This document shows, in pieces, positions 17,134 through 26,320 of a stretch of DNA of 64,000 nt. Below the pieces are notes generated by a model. The model had not been told where the DNA came from. It saw only the letters and a list, made by a program, of their open reading frames with translations, and made no database searches. Both the position numbers and the translations under genes were made by a program. The first letter of the stretch is position 1, and the number at the start of each line of letters is the position of its first letter. Origin of the DNA: IOR16 sp963521065 (GTDB taxonomy: Bacteria; Bacillota; Clostridia; Peptostreptococcales; Anaerovoracaceae); the NCBI GenBank assembly GCA_963521065.1, contig CAUQTI010000015.1, forward strand, positions 8,380 through 72,379, read 5' to 3'.

Positions 17134-18165
17134 ATGTTGCGTAATATAGAAAAATGGAAATGTATAATTTTTATAATAATACTTGTTTTGTTAATAATTT
17201 CTTTAAACTTGGTACTTAAACCGTATAAGTATGGGTATAAAGAGTATCATTCACTGCATTCAAATACAGTGGATATTTTATTGACAGGGAGTAGCCGAAT
17301 ATTTACAGGCATAGATACGATGAGGCTTTGGGAAGATAGTGGATATTCGGCATTTATTTTAGGGGGGAATGCACAACCTTATGCGGCATCATATCTGTCT
17401 GTATTAGAAGCTTTACAAACGCAGTCACCCAAATTGTTAGTCTTGGATGGATCTGTAATTGGAATGAGAACGACTTGGAATGACTGTATATTGGCAGAAG
17501 GTACTTTCTATGATAATTTTGATAGAATTCCTTTTTCTTTAGAAAAAGGAAAAACGGTTTTTGATTTGTTGCCAGTAAGTACAGCTAGTAAATATTTTGT
17601 TCCACTCATCAATTGTCATGATCGTTGGAAAAGCGTAACGGGAGAAAATTTTAAATTAGAGGATGCAAATAACAAAAAATATATGGGGTTTAAGGGTATA
17701 AAATTAGATTTTTCGAAAGAGACACAGGATTCTGAGACATGGATTGATAGTATTACACCATTATCGGAAAAAGATTTAAAATATTTTAACAAGAATGTAG
17801 AATTAGCTAAAAAAGCAGGAATGCAGGTAATTGTCATAGTAACACCAATGTTATATTATCAACCGCTATTTATGGAAGATTATCAACAGAGAATAAATGC
17901 ATTAGGAGCATATTGCAATGATATAGGGATCACATTTTTAAATTATAATCTTATATTGAAAGATTTTGATTATACAAATAATATGTCTGATAAAATTCAT
18001 TGTAATTATAATGGAGCACAAGAAGTGACAGGACATCTTAGTAAATTTATCAACGAAAATTATAAAATAGAGAATCATCTTCAGGATAAACAGTATGACC
18101 AATGGAATAAATGTATGAACGAATATATAAAAGAATTGAAGGAGTTATCATGCAAGCCATTTTAA
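17134..18165 (+). CDS. Membrane-anchored SGNH-like (AlgX/AlgJ/DltD-type) protein, MBOAT partner, copy 1
   Basis: About 343 residues with an N-terminal signal anchor (IIFIIILVLLIISLNLVL). The extracytoplasmic domain has a candidate nucleophile Ser in ILLTGSSRIF (about residue 53) and a C-terminal Asp-x-x-His in SDKIHCNYNG (about 286-289), the SGNH-hydrolase triad layout. A GTG at 17098 inside the MBOAT gene is possible, but the ATG at 17134 follows GAGG and removes an odd extension before the anchor. Such proteins complete O-acyl transfer from the MBOAT protein to the glycan outside the cell. Paralogous in role to the 23283 gene. Confidence 0.75.
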   Translation: MLRNIEKWKCIIFIIILVLLIISLNLVLKPYKYGYKEYHSLHSNTVDILLTGSSRIFTGIDTMRLWEDSGYSAFILGGNAQPYAASYLSVLEALQTQSPKLLVLDGSVIGMRTTWNDCILAEGTFYDNFDRIPFSLEKGKTVFDLLPVSTASKYFVPLINCHDRWKSVTGENFKLEDANNKKYMGFKGIKLDFSKETQDSETWIDSITPLSEKDLKYFNKNVELAKKAGMQVIVIVTPMLYYQPLFMEDYQQRINALGAYCNDIGITFLNYNLILKDFDYTNNMSDKIHCNYNGAQEVTGHLSKFINENYKIENHLQDKQYDQWNKCMNEYIKELKELSCKPF

Positions 18166-19310
18166 TTCTCGGTTCCGGCTTTGCTGGTGCCGTAGCTGCT
18201 CGCCAACTGGCAGAAAAATATAACAGAAAAGTTTTGGTAGTAGAAAAACGCAGTCATATTGGCGGGAATATGTTTGAAGCAGAAGTTGAAAACGGAATAC
18301 GCGTACATAAATATGGCCCTCATCTTTTTCATACCAATTCGGATATGGTGTTTGAATATTTAAAGAGATTTGGCTTGTGGAAACCATATACGCACCGCGT
18401 TTTAGGGAAGATTGACGGAAAACTTGTACCGATTCCATTTAATTTTAAATCCATGGATATGCTATTTTCCATAAAACCTACAAATATCTTAAAGAACAGG
18501 ATACTAGAGGAATACCCAAATCAAGAAAAAATATCCATTATGGATCTAATGCAAACGGAGGACTCCCTAATCTCAGATTTCGGAAAATATGTTTTTGAAA
18601 AAGTGTTTGTTCATTATACGGCAAAGCAGTGGCAGCAGCCAATTGAAAAGGTAGATGTATCTGTCATTAATCGGATTCCGGTTGTGCTTAGCTATGACGA
18701 CCGTTACTTTAGTGACAAGCATCAATATATACCGAAAGATGGATATAATGAAATATTTGAGAATTTATTAAATCATCCTAATATTAAGGTAAAATTGAAC
18801 TTTAATAGTAGAAAACGCTTGCAGATAGATTATGAAGAGCATAGAGTCTATCTTGATGGAACTGAATGGAATGGTCCAATTATTTATACTGGTGCGGTCG
18901 ATGAATTAATGAATTATAGAATAGGCTATCTTCCTTACCGTTCTTTAGACTTAGTTTTTGAGCAATGTAATGCCGATTTTTATCAGCCAGGGGCCGTTGT
19001 CAATTATCCGAATGAAGAAGAGTTTACACGAATTACGGAATTTAAGCATATTACAGGACAGAAGCTAGAAGGAAAAACTGCTATTTTAAAAGAATATCCA
19101 ATGAATTATGATCCTTATGCAAAGAAAGGTAATACACCTTATTATCCGATAATAAACCAAAAAAATTTAGATAAATATCATCAATATAAAGAACTTTTAA
19201 AAGGCTTTTCAAATATTTATTTATGTGGTCGATTAGCGGAGTATAAATATTATAATATGGATCAAGTGATTGAAAGAGCGATACTTTTAGCAGATAAGCT
19301 GGGAGAATAA
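18150..19310 (+). CDS. glf: UDP-galactopyranose mutase
   Basis: Flavoenzyme that interconverts UDP-galactopyranose and UDP-galactofuranose, supplying Galf for surface polysaccharide. The N-terminal FAD motif is ILGSGFAGAV (GxGxxG) with VVEKRSHIGGN. KYGPHLFHTN, FVHYTAKQWQQP, YTGAVDELMNYRIGYLPYRSLD and the C-terminal GRLAEYKYYNMDQVIERA are all characteristic. ATG at 18150 with GGAG five bases upstream gives 386 residues; an in-frame ATG at 18111 would overlap the SGNH gene by 55 bp and lacks a ribosome site. Base composition rises in GC at the beginning of this gene relative to everything upstream. Confidence 0.93.
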   Translation: MQAILILGSGFAGAVAARQLAEKYNRKVLVVEKRSHIGGNMFEAEVENGIRVHKYGPHLFHTNSDMVFEYLKRFGLWKPYTHRVLGKIDGKLVPIPFNFKSMDMLFSIKPTNILKNRILEEYPNQEKISIMDLMQTEDSLISDFGKYVFEKVFVHYTAKQWQQPIEKVDVSVINRIPVVLSYDDRYFSDKHQYIPKDGYNEIFENLLNHPNIKVKLNFNSRKRLQIDYEEHRVYLDGTEWNGPIIYTGAVDELMNYRIGYLPYRSLDLVFEQCNADFYQPGAVVNYPNEEEFTRITEFKHITGQKLEGKTAILKEYPMNYDPYAKKGNTPYYPIINQKNLDKYHQYKELLKGFSNIYLCGRLAEYKYYNMDQVIERAILLADKLGE

Positions 19311-19314
19311 TAAA

Positions 19315-20163
19315 ATGGAGCCGAACATCAAAATTTATGTATCCTGCCATAGACCTTCCTTTGTGCCAGATCATGCACTGTTGTACCCGCTGGAAGTCGG
19401 AACGTCGTTGAGAGAAACGCAGATAAAAGGAATTCTTCATGATAATGAGGGGGCGGAGCATATATCAGGGGAGAATCGGTATTATTGTGAACTAACAGGG
19501 CAGTATTGGGCGTGGAAAAATGAAGAAGCCGATTATTACGGCTTTTTTCATTATCGCAGATATTTCTCCTTTGCAGGAGATAATACTGTAAAGCCTTGCA
19601 TTGTATTAAATTATCCAAATCAAGCCTTTTTAGAACAGTATGGTTATGATGAGATGAATTTGAGGAAAATAATTTTGCAATATGATATTATTGTTCCAAT
19701 GGCAGTTGAAATGCATGAATCGGTGTATGATTATTATAAAGATGCCGATAATCATGATATTAAAGATTTGGAGCTTGCTTTTTCTATCTGTAAGGAGCTT
19801 TATCCGCATATGGAAAAAGAAGCAAATGAGTATCTTTATAGTACAAGGTCCTATTTTTGTAACATGTATATAATGAAAAAAGAAATTTTTCATAGTTATT
19901 GCCAGTGGCTATTTCCTGTTTTAAATGAATGGGATAAGTGTAGAGGGATAACAAAGCCTGAGCGGGTAGATGGCTACCTTTCTGAACGCCTGTTTGGAGT
20001 ATATTATCTATGGTTGAGCAAAAATAAAGATGTTAGAAGGCTAGAAGTGCCTAGAGTAGATTTTGAATTAAATAACAAAATTCTTACTAAGAAAAAGATA
20101 TTGGATTTTATATTACCATCTGGTAGCCGGAGACGTGTTTTTGTTAAGAAGTTTCTACGTTAG
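19315..20163 (+). CDS. DUF4422 glycosyltransferase
   Basis: A 282-residue cytosolic protein of the DUF4422 family found in capsule and exopolysaccharide loci. Typical features are IKIYVSCHRPSFVP at the N-terminus, ELTGQYWAWKNEEADYYGFFHYRRYF, YDIIVPM, and a C-terminal ERVDGYLSERLFGVYYLW. It starts 4 bp after glf, and DUF4422 genes are frequently next to glf, so a galactofuranosyltransferase role is plausible but unproven. It is the only clear glycosyltransferase in the window; the other transferases of the glycan must lie upstream of base 1 or elsewhere. Confidence 0.82.
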   Translation: MEPNIKIYVSCHRPSFVPDHALLYPLEVGTSLRETQIKGILHDNEGAEHISGENRYYCELTGQYWAWKNEEADYYGFFHYRRYFSFAGDNTVKPCIVLNYPNQAFLEQYGYDEMNLRKIILQYDIIVPMAVEMHESVYDYYKDADNHDIKDLELAFSICKELYPHMEKEANEYLYSTRSYFCNMYIMKKEIFHSYCQWLFPVLNEWDKCRGITKPERVDGYLSERLFGVYYLWLSKNKDVRRLEVPRVDFELNNKILTKKKILDFILPSGSRRRVFVKKFLR

Positions 20164-20251
20164 CTTTATATAAAACAAATATATGTATAGGATAATTTAG
20201 ATCTATATTCCTCCCTCCTTTTGGTTACACTACCGGCAGGAGGTGAAATAA

Positions 20252-20488
20252 ATGAGTAAGAATTACAACGACGGTATTGATCGAGGTGAGATGACCTCAA
20301 GGCAGAACGGAAATTTGACTCGCGCGATGGTGGAAAAAGGGGAGCAGTCAATGAAGGCACAGGAAGCCCTTACTGTAGAGTTTGCAAAGGAACTCGCAGA
20401 TGAGGAATGCATTCCAAATGCGCTTCCCCATCAGAATTTAGGACATAATTCGAAAAAGGCCGGACTGGGTCCGAACACAAAAAGATAG
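20252..20488 (+). CDS. Small hydrophilic protein of unknown function
   Basis: A 78-residue, highly charged protein behind an excellent GGAGGTG ribosome site. It has no membrane segment, no cysteine motif beyond a single Cys, and no fold I recognise. The C-terminal third is distinctive: ECIPNALPHQNLGHNSKKA, then GLGPNTKR. It stands alone after the glf-DUF4422 end and converges with the patatin gene. The strong ribosome site and codon-like composition make it a likely real gene. It might be a small stress or sporulation-related protein, but that is only a guess. Confidence 0.6.
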   Translation: MSKNYNDGIDRGEMTSRQNGNLTRAMVEKGEQSMKAQEALTVEFAKELADEECIPNALPHQNLGHNSKKAGLGPNTKR

Positions 20489-20518
20489 TTAAAAAATAAA
20501 AAAGCATAGAATTTGCGT

Positions 20519-21700
20519 TCAGATTTTTAATTGATTTTCAAGGTAAGGTGAATAGTAGCAAAGCTCCGTATATTTTGCAGTCTCATAACCGTGGCGAAGG
20601 ATCAGTTCAAAATCTTCCTTAGAGGGTGACTTAAGCGTCGTCGGATAGTGTTTGACATATTCGATTTCCTTTTCACTCAACATGGACACTTCTCCGTTTT
20701 TAAAAGCGGATAAAGGGTTATAGGAAAATGCAAAAATATGCTTTTTTTTGCTTCCAATTTGTACATAATAGCCTTTTTGCGTTCGCAAGAAATAATCAAT
20801 GACGTCGCGGCTTCGCAGAGAAACAACCTCATTCATATTAATGTCCAGGAGTTGACGAAGATTACGCAAAGAAAATAGGTTATTCCATTTTCGATAAGAG
20901 GAAGGTGCAGAGGCGTTGCTGACAATTAAAAAATCCAAATCACCTGTCAAATGACCGCCATCCGAGATTTTATAAAGGGCCTCTAAGCCTAAATTATCGT
21001 ATACTCCACCGTCCCATAGATGAAGAATTTTCCAATCTTGCAAGGCCGGAGAGGGAAGTCCGGCCGTTTGAAGGTCTGTTTTTTTCGGAAATCTTACCCA
21101 GTTATAATCATCAATTAAAAGCTTGTAAGCGCCAATTAAGACAGGGAAACCTGCAGAAGCGGAGATTGCATCGGAAATAGACATTTTGGGGTGGTATACA
21201 TACCCGATTTTATAATCACCCATTTGCTGTTGACTGATACGAAAATTATTTCCCGTTTCAAAGGCGGTACAGTTAATCGACCAAAGCGGTGTCTCAGGAA
21301 GATCGCAGACTTGCCCGTGAATTTCCCATTTTTTTTCAATAATATCAGCTAAAACATTTACCTTTTGATTCCAGTTCCACGGCTTTTCTATGAGAGAAAA
21401 AATAGAATCCTGCTGGATGTTATTTTCTAATATCGTGCGCTGAACTTCTGGCAGCGTTTCTTTCAGAAAAACCTGGCTGCCTGGCCATCGATCATTGTTT
21501 TTAGCATAAATCAGCCCAATTGCTAAGCTCGCACCGGAAACAGAAGAGATGTGCCGGATATTTTCCAGTTCATTACTTTCTGCAAGCCATTTCAGCACAC
21601 CCAAATGAAAGATGGCGGCACGAATGCCGCCGCCTGACAGTGAAATGCCGATTTTCTGATTTCCTGCATTGCGTTTCATTGCAATTCGGTGGTTGCGCAT
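20519..21700 (-). CDS. Patatin-like phospholipase
   Basis: A 393-residue cytosolic acyl hydrolase of the patatin family. The oxyanion-hole glycines are in SLSGGGIRAAIFHLG (about residues 20-34), the nucleophile Ser is in SSVSGASLAIG, and the second dyad residue Asp is in DGGVYDN. The nucleophile elbow reads GASLA, departing from the usual GxSxG at the last glycine. AAGGGGGAA precedes the ATG at 21700. It is a single gene on the opposite strand to its neighbours, between the two halves of the glycan region, with no evident operon. Substrate lipid unknown. Confidence 0.85.
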   Translation of the reverse strand: MRNHRIAMKRNAGNQKIGISLSGGGIRAAIFHLGVLKWLAESNELENIRHISSVSGASLAIGLIYAKNNDRWPGSQVFLKETLPEVQRTILENNIQQDSIFSLIEKPWNWNQKVNVLADIIEKKWEIHGQVCDLPETPLWSINCTAFETGNNFRISQQQMGDYKIGYVYHPKMSISDAISASAGFPVLIGAYKLLIDDYNWVRFPKKTDLQTAGLPSPALQDWKILHLWDGGVYDNLGLEALYKISDGGHLTGDLDFLIVSNASAPSSYRKWNNLFSLRNLRQLLDINMNEVVSLRSRDVIDYFLRTQKGYYVQIGSKKKHIFAFSYNPLSAFKNGEVSMLSEKEIEYVKHYPTTLKSPSKEDFELILRHGYETAKYTELCYYSPYLENQLKI

Positions 21701-21782
21701 AGGATTCCCCCTTGCTCTCTTTATAGTTTTAATTTAGAATAATAGAAGCGATAAAAATCAGATTTGGAAGGAAATTTCTCTG

Positions 21783-23264
21783 ATGTTATTTAACTCATTT
21801 AGCTTTTTACTTTTTTTCCCGCTTGTGACGGGAATCTATTACTTGATACCACATCGACTTCGTTACTTGTGGCTGCTTTTTGCAAGCTACTATTTTTATA
21901 TGTGCTGGAATCCCAAATATGCCTTGCTTATGGCGACTTCAACAGGAATTACTTACGCCAGCGGAATTTTGATTGCGAGAGCAGATAAGAGAAAGAAACT
22001 GTCGGAAAAGCGTCTTTGGGTTAGTATAAGTTTTCTTTCCAATCTCAGCATATTATTTTTCTTCAAATATTTTGATTTTGCAATTGAGAATTTAAATCTC
22101 ATTTTTATGAAGCTGGGGGTCTCCCTCCTTCAACCGGAATTTGATGTAATCTTGCCGGTTGGAATTTCTTTCTATACCTTTCAAGCGTTAAGCTATACGA
22201 TGGATGTTTATAGAGGGGATATTTATGTGGAGCGCAATCTGTTGAAATACGCACTCTTTGTTTCTTTTTTTCCACAGCTCGTTGCGGGGCCCATTGAACG
22301 CTCGAAGAACCTGTTGGTGCAGATTAACGAACGCCATTTTTTTGAGTATGAGAGGGCAAAATCCGGACTTTTGCTGATGCTTTGGGGACTGTTTTTAAAG
22401 CTGGTGATTGCAGACCGTGCCGCGATCTTAGTCAATCAGGTCTATGGGCAGTACACATATTATTTGGGGCTTCAGGTTGTTGTGGCAACGCTCCTTTTTG
22501 GGATACAGATTTATTGCGATTTCAGCTCCTATTCTCTCATTGCAAAGGGTGCGGCTGAAGTAATGGGATTTCGTTTAATGGATAATTTCAGACAACCCTA
22601 TTTTTCGCGCAGCATACAGGAATTTTGGCAGCGGTGGCATATTTCATTAAGCACCTGGTTTCGAGATTATCTATATATTCCGCTCGGCGGAAACAAAAAG
22701 GGGAAATTCCGAAAGTATATAAACATAATGATTGTATTTTTAGTGAGCGGTCTTTGGCACGGAGCAAACTGGACCTTTGTCATGTGGGGATTTCTTCACG
22801 GCGCATTTCAAATTGTTGGGCAGCTGCTTCGACCTTTAAAGAACACATTGACTGATTTTTTGGGAATCAACCGGAAGAATTTCAGCTATCAATTAGGACA
22901 AGGTATCCTTACCTTTTTTCTTGTAAACTTTGCATGGATTTTCTTTCGTGCTTCTCGCATGGAGGATGCGTTTGGCGTAATTCATCAGATGTTTCTCAAG
23001 TGGAATCCGATTGTTTTTGTGGATGGAACGTTATGGAAGCTTGGTCTAAATCAGCAAAACTTCCTCTTGCTTCTCGCTGCGATTTTTGTGATGGGATGCA
23101 TGAGTATTGCAGAATACTGCGGCTTGGATTGGCGAAAAAAGACATTGGAGCAGGGATTTTTATTTCGCTGGAGTGTATACCTGCTTCTCATTTTTTCGAT
23201 TGTTATTTTCGGGATTTACGGACCGGGCTACAGCGAAAGCCAGTTTATTTATTTTCAATTTTAA
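21783..23264 (+). CDS. MBOAT-family membrane O-acyltransferase (AlgI/DltB-like), copy 2
   Basis: A 493-residue polytopic acyltransferase. It has the same MBOAT motifs as copy 1: PVGISFYTFQAL, FFPQLVAGPIERS, WQRWHISLSTWFRDYLYIPLGGN and the catalytic His (about residue 326) in SGLWHGANW. The extent of sequence sharing with the 15636 gene from first to last residue (both begin MLFNS and end QFIYFQF) shows recent common ancestry. Copy 2 has the higher GC content of the surrounding genome. It is followed after 18 bp by its own SGNH partner. Likely O-acetylates or O-acylates a surface polysaccharide. Confidence 0.9.
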   Translation: MLFNSFSFLLFFPLVTGIYYLIPHRLRYLWLLFASYYFYMCWNPKYALLMATSTGITYASGILIARADKRKKLSEKRLWVSISFLSNLSILFFFKYFDFAIENLNLIFMKLGVSLLQPEFDVILPVGISFYTFQALSYTMDVYRGDIYVERNLLKYALFVSFFPQLVAGPIERSKNLLVQINERHFFEYERAKSGLLLMLWGLFLKLVIADRAAILVNQVYGQYTYYLGLQVVVATLLFGIQIYCDFSSYSLIAKGAAEVMGFRLMDNFRQPYFSRSIQEFWQRWHISLSTWFRDYLYIPLGGNKKGKFRKYINIMIVFLVSGLWHGANWTFVMWGFLHGAFQIVGQLLRPLKNTLTDFLGINRKNFSYQLGQGILTFFLVNFAWIFFRASRMEDAFGVIHQMFLKWNPIVFVDGTLWKLGLNQQNFLLLLAAIFVMGCMSIAEYCGLDWRKKTLEQGFLFRWSVYLLLIFSIVIFGIYGPGYSESQFIYFQF

Positions 23265-23282
23265 ACGGAATTGGGGACCAAA

Positions 23283-24239
23283 ATGAAGCAAAATTTTAAA
23301 ATGATAGCGAGAATGATTCGAATCCTCTGCTTTCTTCTGATTTTAACACTTTTATTTACACAAGCCAGTGCCGTTTTAGCGCGTAAAAGCTTAACGAAGC
23401 CGTGGGATATGTCTGTAAAAATCGGTGGATTTTATAATGAACCGAAAAATAGCTTTGATGTGATGTACTTTGGATCAAGCCACATGTATTGCTCCATAGA
23501 TCCGGCTCTCGTAGAGAAAGAAACGGGACTGCGCTCTTATATCTTAGCGACACAGGAGCAGCCGGTCTGGGTGAGCTACTACTATATGAAAGAGGCACTC
23601 AAGACACAAAAACCGAAAATAATGGTACTGGAAATCAATATGATGACAGAAGAAAAAGAATTCCCGAAGGAGGGAACGCTGTATTCCGCGATGGACCCCA
23701 TTCCTTTGTCAAAAAATAAGATGGATATGGTTTTTGCGTCAGTTCCACAAGGAGAAAGAAGAAATTATATTTTTAATATTATGAAATATCACGACAGATG
23801 GGAAGAAGTCAGCCTTGAGGACTATAAAAGAACCTATGTGAAGAAGCGAGACCCGTACCATGGATATGTGAAATTAGAAACGGTCACTCCGATTGAAGGG
23901 CGTGCGGATGTTTCTTCTATTGCAGAGATGAGAGCGCCTCTACCAAAAACAATGGAGTATCTGGAAAAAATTTATGAATTGGCAAAAAAAGAAAAAATTA
24001 CTCTTGTGTTCTTAAAAACCCCTTCTAACGCGACAGTAAAAGAACAGCGTTTTTACAATGCCGCATGGCAATTTGCAAGGGAAAGAGGGATTTTCTATGT
24101 GGATTATAATCAAAAATATGAAGAGCTGGATTTAAATCTGGATGAAGACTTTTATGACCGCCGCCACTTGAATTTCAGAGGAGCAGAGAAGCTAACGCCA
24201 AACTTTGCGGCTCTGCTTTTACAGCAGACGGCCATTTAG
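23283..24239 (+). CDS. Membrane-anchored SGNH-like protein, MBOAT partner, copy 2
   Basis: About 318 residues with an N-terminal anchor (IRILCFLLILTLLFTQ) and an extracytoplasmic domain. The candidate nucleophile Ser is in YFGSSHMYCS (about residue 65) and the C-terminal Asp/His pair is in YDRRHLNFRG (about 292 and 295). The start at 23283 follows GGGGA; an upstream TTG at 23271 is less well placed. It shares the role and gene order of the 17134 protein, but the two SGNH proteins have diverged much more than their MBOAT partners. It is the last gene before a short gap leading to capD. Confidence 0.75.
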   Translation: MKQNFKMIARMIRILCFLLILTLLFTQASAVLARKSLTKPWDMSVKIGGFYNEPKNSFDVMYFGSSHMYCSIDPALVEKETGLRSYILATQEQPVWVSYYYMKEALKTQKPKIMVLEINMMTEEKEFPKEGTLYSAMDPIPLSKNKMDMVFASVPQGERRNYIFNIMKYHDRWEEVSLEDYKRTYVKKRDPYHGYVKLETVTPIEGRADVSSIAEMRAPLPKTMEYLEKIYELAKKEKITLVFLKTPSNATVKEQRFYNAAWQFARERGIFYVDYNQKYEELDLNLDEDFYDRRHLNFRGAEKLTPNFAALLLQQTAI

Positions 24240-24304
24240 TTGCAAAACGACGTAGATTGGCGTAGAATAAGACATATGAAACTATGAAATCAGAGGAAAA
24301 AAGA

Positions 24305-26320
24305 ATGGTAAAATACTCGAGAATCCTGTTTCTCGTATTAGCAGATGCATTTTGTATTAATTTAGCATATATAATCGCTTTTTTGTTGCGCTTTGAATTT
24401 AGTGTAAGCAGTGATGTTTTTGAAGGATACCTCGCGGTATATGCAAGCAATTTTATTTGGCTGACTGTGTTAAAATTATTGATTTTATGGCTTTTTGGCC
24501 TTTACAGCAGCCTTTGGAAATATGCGGGAGCGGAAGAGCTGTCGAAGGTTGCGATGGCCTCTATCTTTGCAGCCTTGGCAGCCATTGCGTATTTGGAATT
24601 TGTGCAGCAGTTTTTTCCGCGCAGCGTGTATGTCATCAGCTGCAACTTAGATATCCTTTTTTTGGCAGGGATACGTCTTCTCTACCGCTCTGTGAGGAAT
24701 TTTCGCACCCCGGATGCATTTAATACCTATTGGGATTGGAATAAGGTTAGCATCATAGAAAAAATTACCGGAAAGACTGCCGGACTTAACAAAGTGATGG
24801 TCGTGGGCGGGGGAAGCGCCGGAGCTAATATTATACGGGAAATGCGCAACCATCCCGAGTATAACAAGAAGGTCGTGGTTGTGATTGATGATGATCCGGA
24901 GAAGAGAAATAAACGCATTGCAGGCGTTAAAATCGCCGGAACACGCAAGGATATTAAAAGAATGGTCTGGAAGTACGGCGTGGATGAAATCATTATAGCG
25001 ATTCCTTCCGCGGCACAAAAGGATATTCAGGAAATCGTGGAGCAATGCAATAAGACGCGTTGCAATATGAAGATTCTTCCTTCACTGCTTGACTTAATTA
25101 ATGAAAAAGTAAGCATCAGTAAGCTGCGGGATGTAGACATTGAAGATTTGCTCGGCAGAGAGGCTGTTCAGGTCAACTTGAAAGAAATCAGCAGATATTT
25201 GGAAGGAAAGATCGTCCTTGTCACCGGAGCAGGCGGCTCGATTGGCTCAGAACTTTGCCGTCAGATAGCAACCTTTCGTCCGAGGCGGCTCGTGGCATTG
25301 GATATCTATGAAAATACGATTTTTGAATTGGCAAACGAAATAAAAAAGGTAAATCCATACCTTGAATTTGATATTGTGATTTGTTCCGTGAGAGATCCGC
25401 TGCGTTTGGAAGAAGTTTTTGAGAAATATAAGCCGCATGTGGTATTTCATGCAGCAGCACACAAGCATGTTCCTCTCATGGAGGAAAATCCAAAGGAAGC
25501 AATTGTAAATAATATATTGGGGACAAAGAATATTGTGGATTTGTCAGACAAGTATGCGGTTGAAAAGTTTGTGTTAATTTCTACGGACAAGGCAGTGAAC
25601 CCAACGAATGTAATGGGAGCCACAAAGCGTGTGGCAGAGATGATTATACAAGATAAGGGCTTGAAATCCCGTACCTGCTTTTCTGCAGTACGGTTTGGAA
25701 ATGTCCTCGGGAGCAACGGAAGCGTAATTCCGGTGTTTAGAAAACAGATTGCACAGGGAGGACCGGTTACTGTAACCCATCCTGAGATCACACGTTATTT
25801 TATGACGATACCCGAAGCGGTACAGCTTGTAATCCAAGCAGGAGCTATGGCAGAGGGAAGTGAAATTTTTATTTTGGACATGGGAAAACCAATTCGGATT
25901 TTGGAACTGGCGGAGAACGTTATTCGCTTATCCGGATACATTCCTTACGTTGACATTGATATCAGCATCGTCGGTTTAAGACCAGGCGAGAAGCTGTTTG
26001 AAGAGCTTTTGCTGAAAGAAGAGGACATTCAGAAAACGTCGCACAATAAAATTTATGTAGCGCACTATATCTCACCGTCTCCTCTGATTGAGGAACTTCT
26101 AAACAAAGGAGAGGATGAGCTTGCGCGTGAAGCGGAACGAATATTGATGAAAAATAAGGAAGAAGTAAAAGTTTGGCTGAGCAAACTTGTTCCTAATTAC
26201 ATAACTCAAACAGGAAAAAGAGTGCGAAAAGAACCGACCCTTCTTCACAGCCGAGAAGAGGGAAGTTTGTCAGATGAGGAGAGTGAAATGGATGCGCAGG
26301 GAAGAAATGCTGTCAGTTGA
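24305..26320 (+). CDS. Membrane-bound NDP-sugar 4,6-dehydratase/epimerase (CapD/PglF/WbpM-type)
   Basis: About 671 residues. Four N-terminal membrane helices (residues about 1-120) are followed by a CoA-binding-like Rossmann domain (VVGGGSAGANIIREM) and a second SDR-type Rossmann domain (VTGAGGSIGSELCRQI). The active-site segment is STDKAVNPTNVMGATKR, the STDK-MGATKR form of long membrane-bound dehydratases. LRPGEKLFEELL is the usual C-terminal motif. It makes a UDP-4-keto-6-deoxy-HexNAc, the entry to bacillosamine, fucosamine or related sugars. The ATG at 24305 follows AGAGGA; an ATG at 24284 would add seven residues. Its 3' end overlaps pgi. Confidence 0.88.
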   Translation: MVKYSRILFLVLADAFCINLAYIIAFLLRFEFSVSSDVFEGYLAVYASNFIWLTVLKLLILWLFGLYSSLWKYAGAEELSKVAMASIFAALAAIAYLEFVQQFFPRSVYVISCNLDILFLAGIRLLYRSVRNFRTPDAFNTYWDWNKVSIIEKITGKTAGLNKVMVVGGGSAGANIIREMRNHPEYNKKVVVVIDDDPEKRNKRIAGVKIAGTRKDIKRMVWKYGVDEIIIAIPSAAQKDIQEIVEQCNKTRCNMKILPSLLDLINEKVSISKLRDVDIEDLLGREAVQVNLKEISRYLEGKIVLVTGAGGSIGSELCRQIATFRPRRLVALDIYENTIFELANEIKKVNPYLEFDIVICSVRDPLRLEEVFEKYKPHVVFHAAAHKHVPLMEENPKEAIVNNILGTKNIVDLSDKYAVEKFVLISTDKAVNPTNVMGATKRVAEMIIQDKGLKSRTCFSAVRFGNVLGSNGSVIPVFRKQIAQGGPVTVTHPEITRYFMTIPEAVQLVIQAGAMAEGSEIFILDMGKPIRILELAENVIRLSGYIPYVDIDISIVGLRPGEKLFEELLLKEEDIQKTSHNKIYVAHYISPSPLIEELLNKGEDELAREAERILMKNKEEVKVWLSKLVPNYITQTGKRVRKEPTLLHSREEGSLSDEESEMDAQGRNAVS

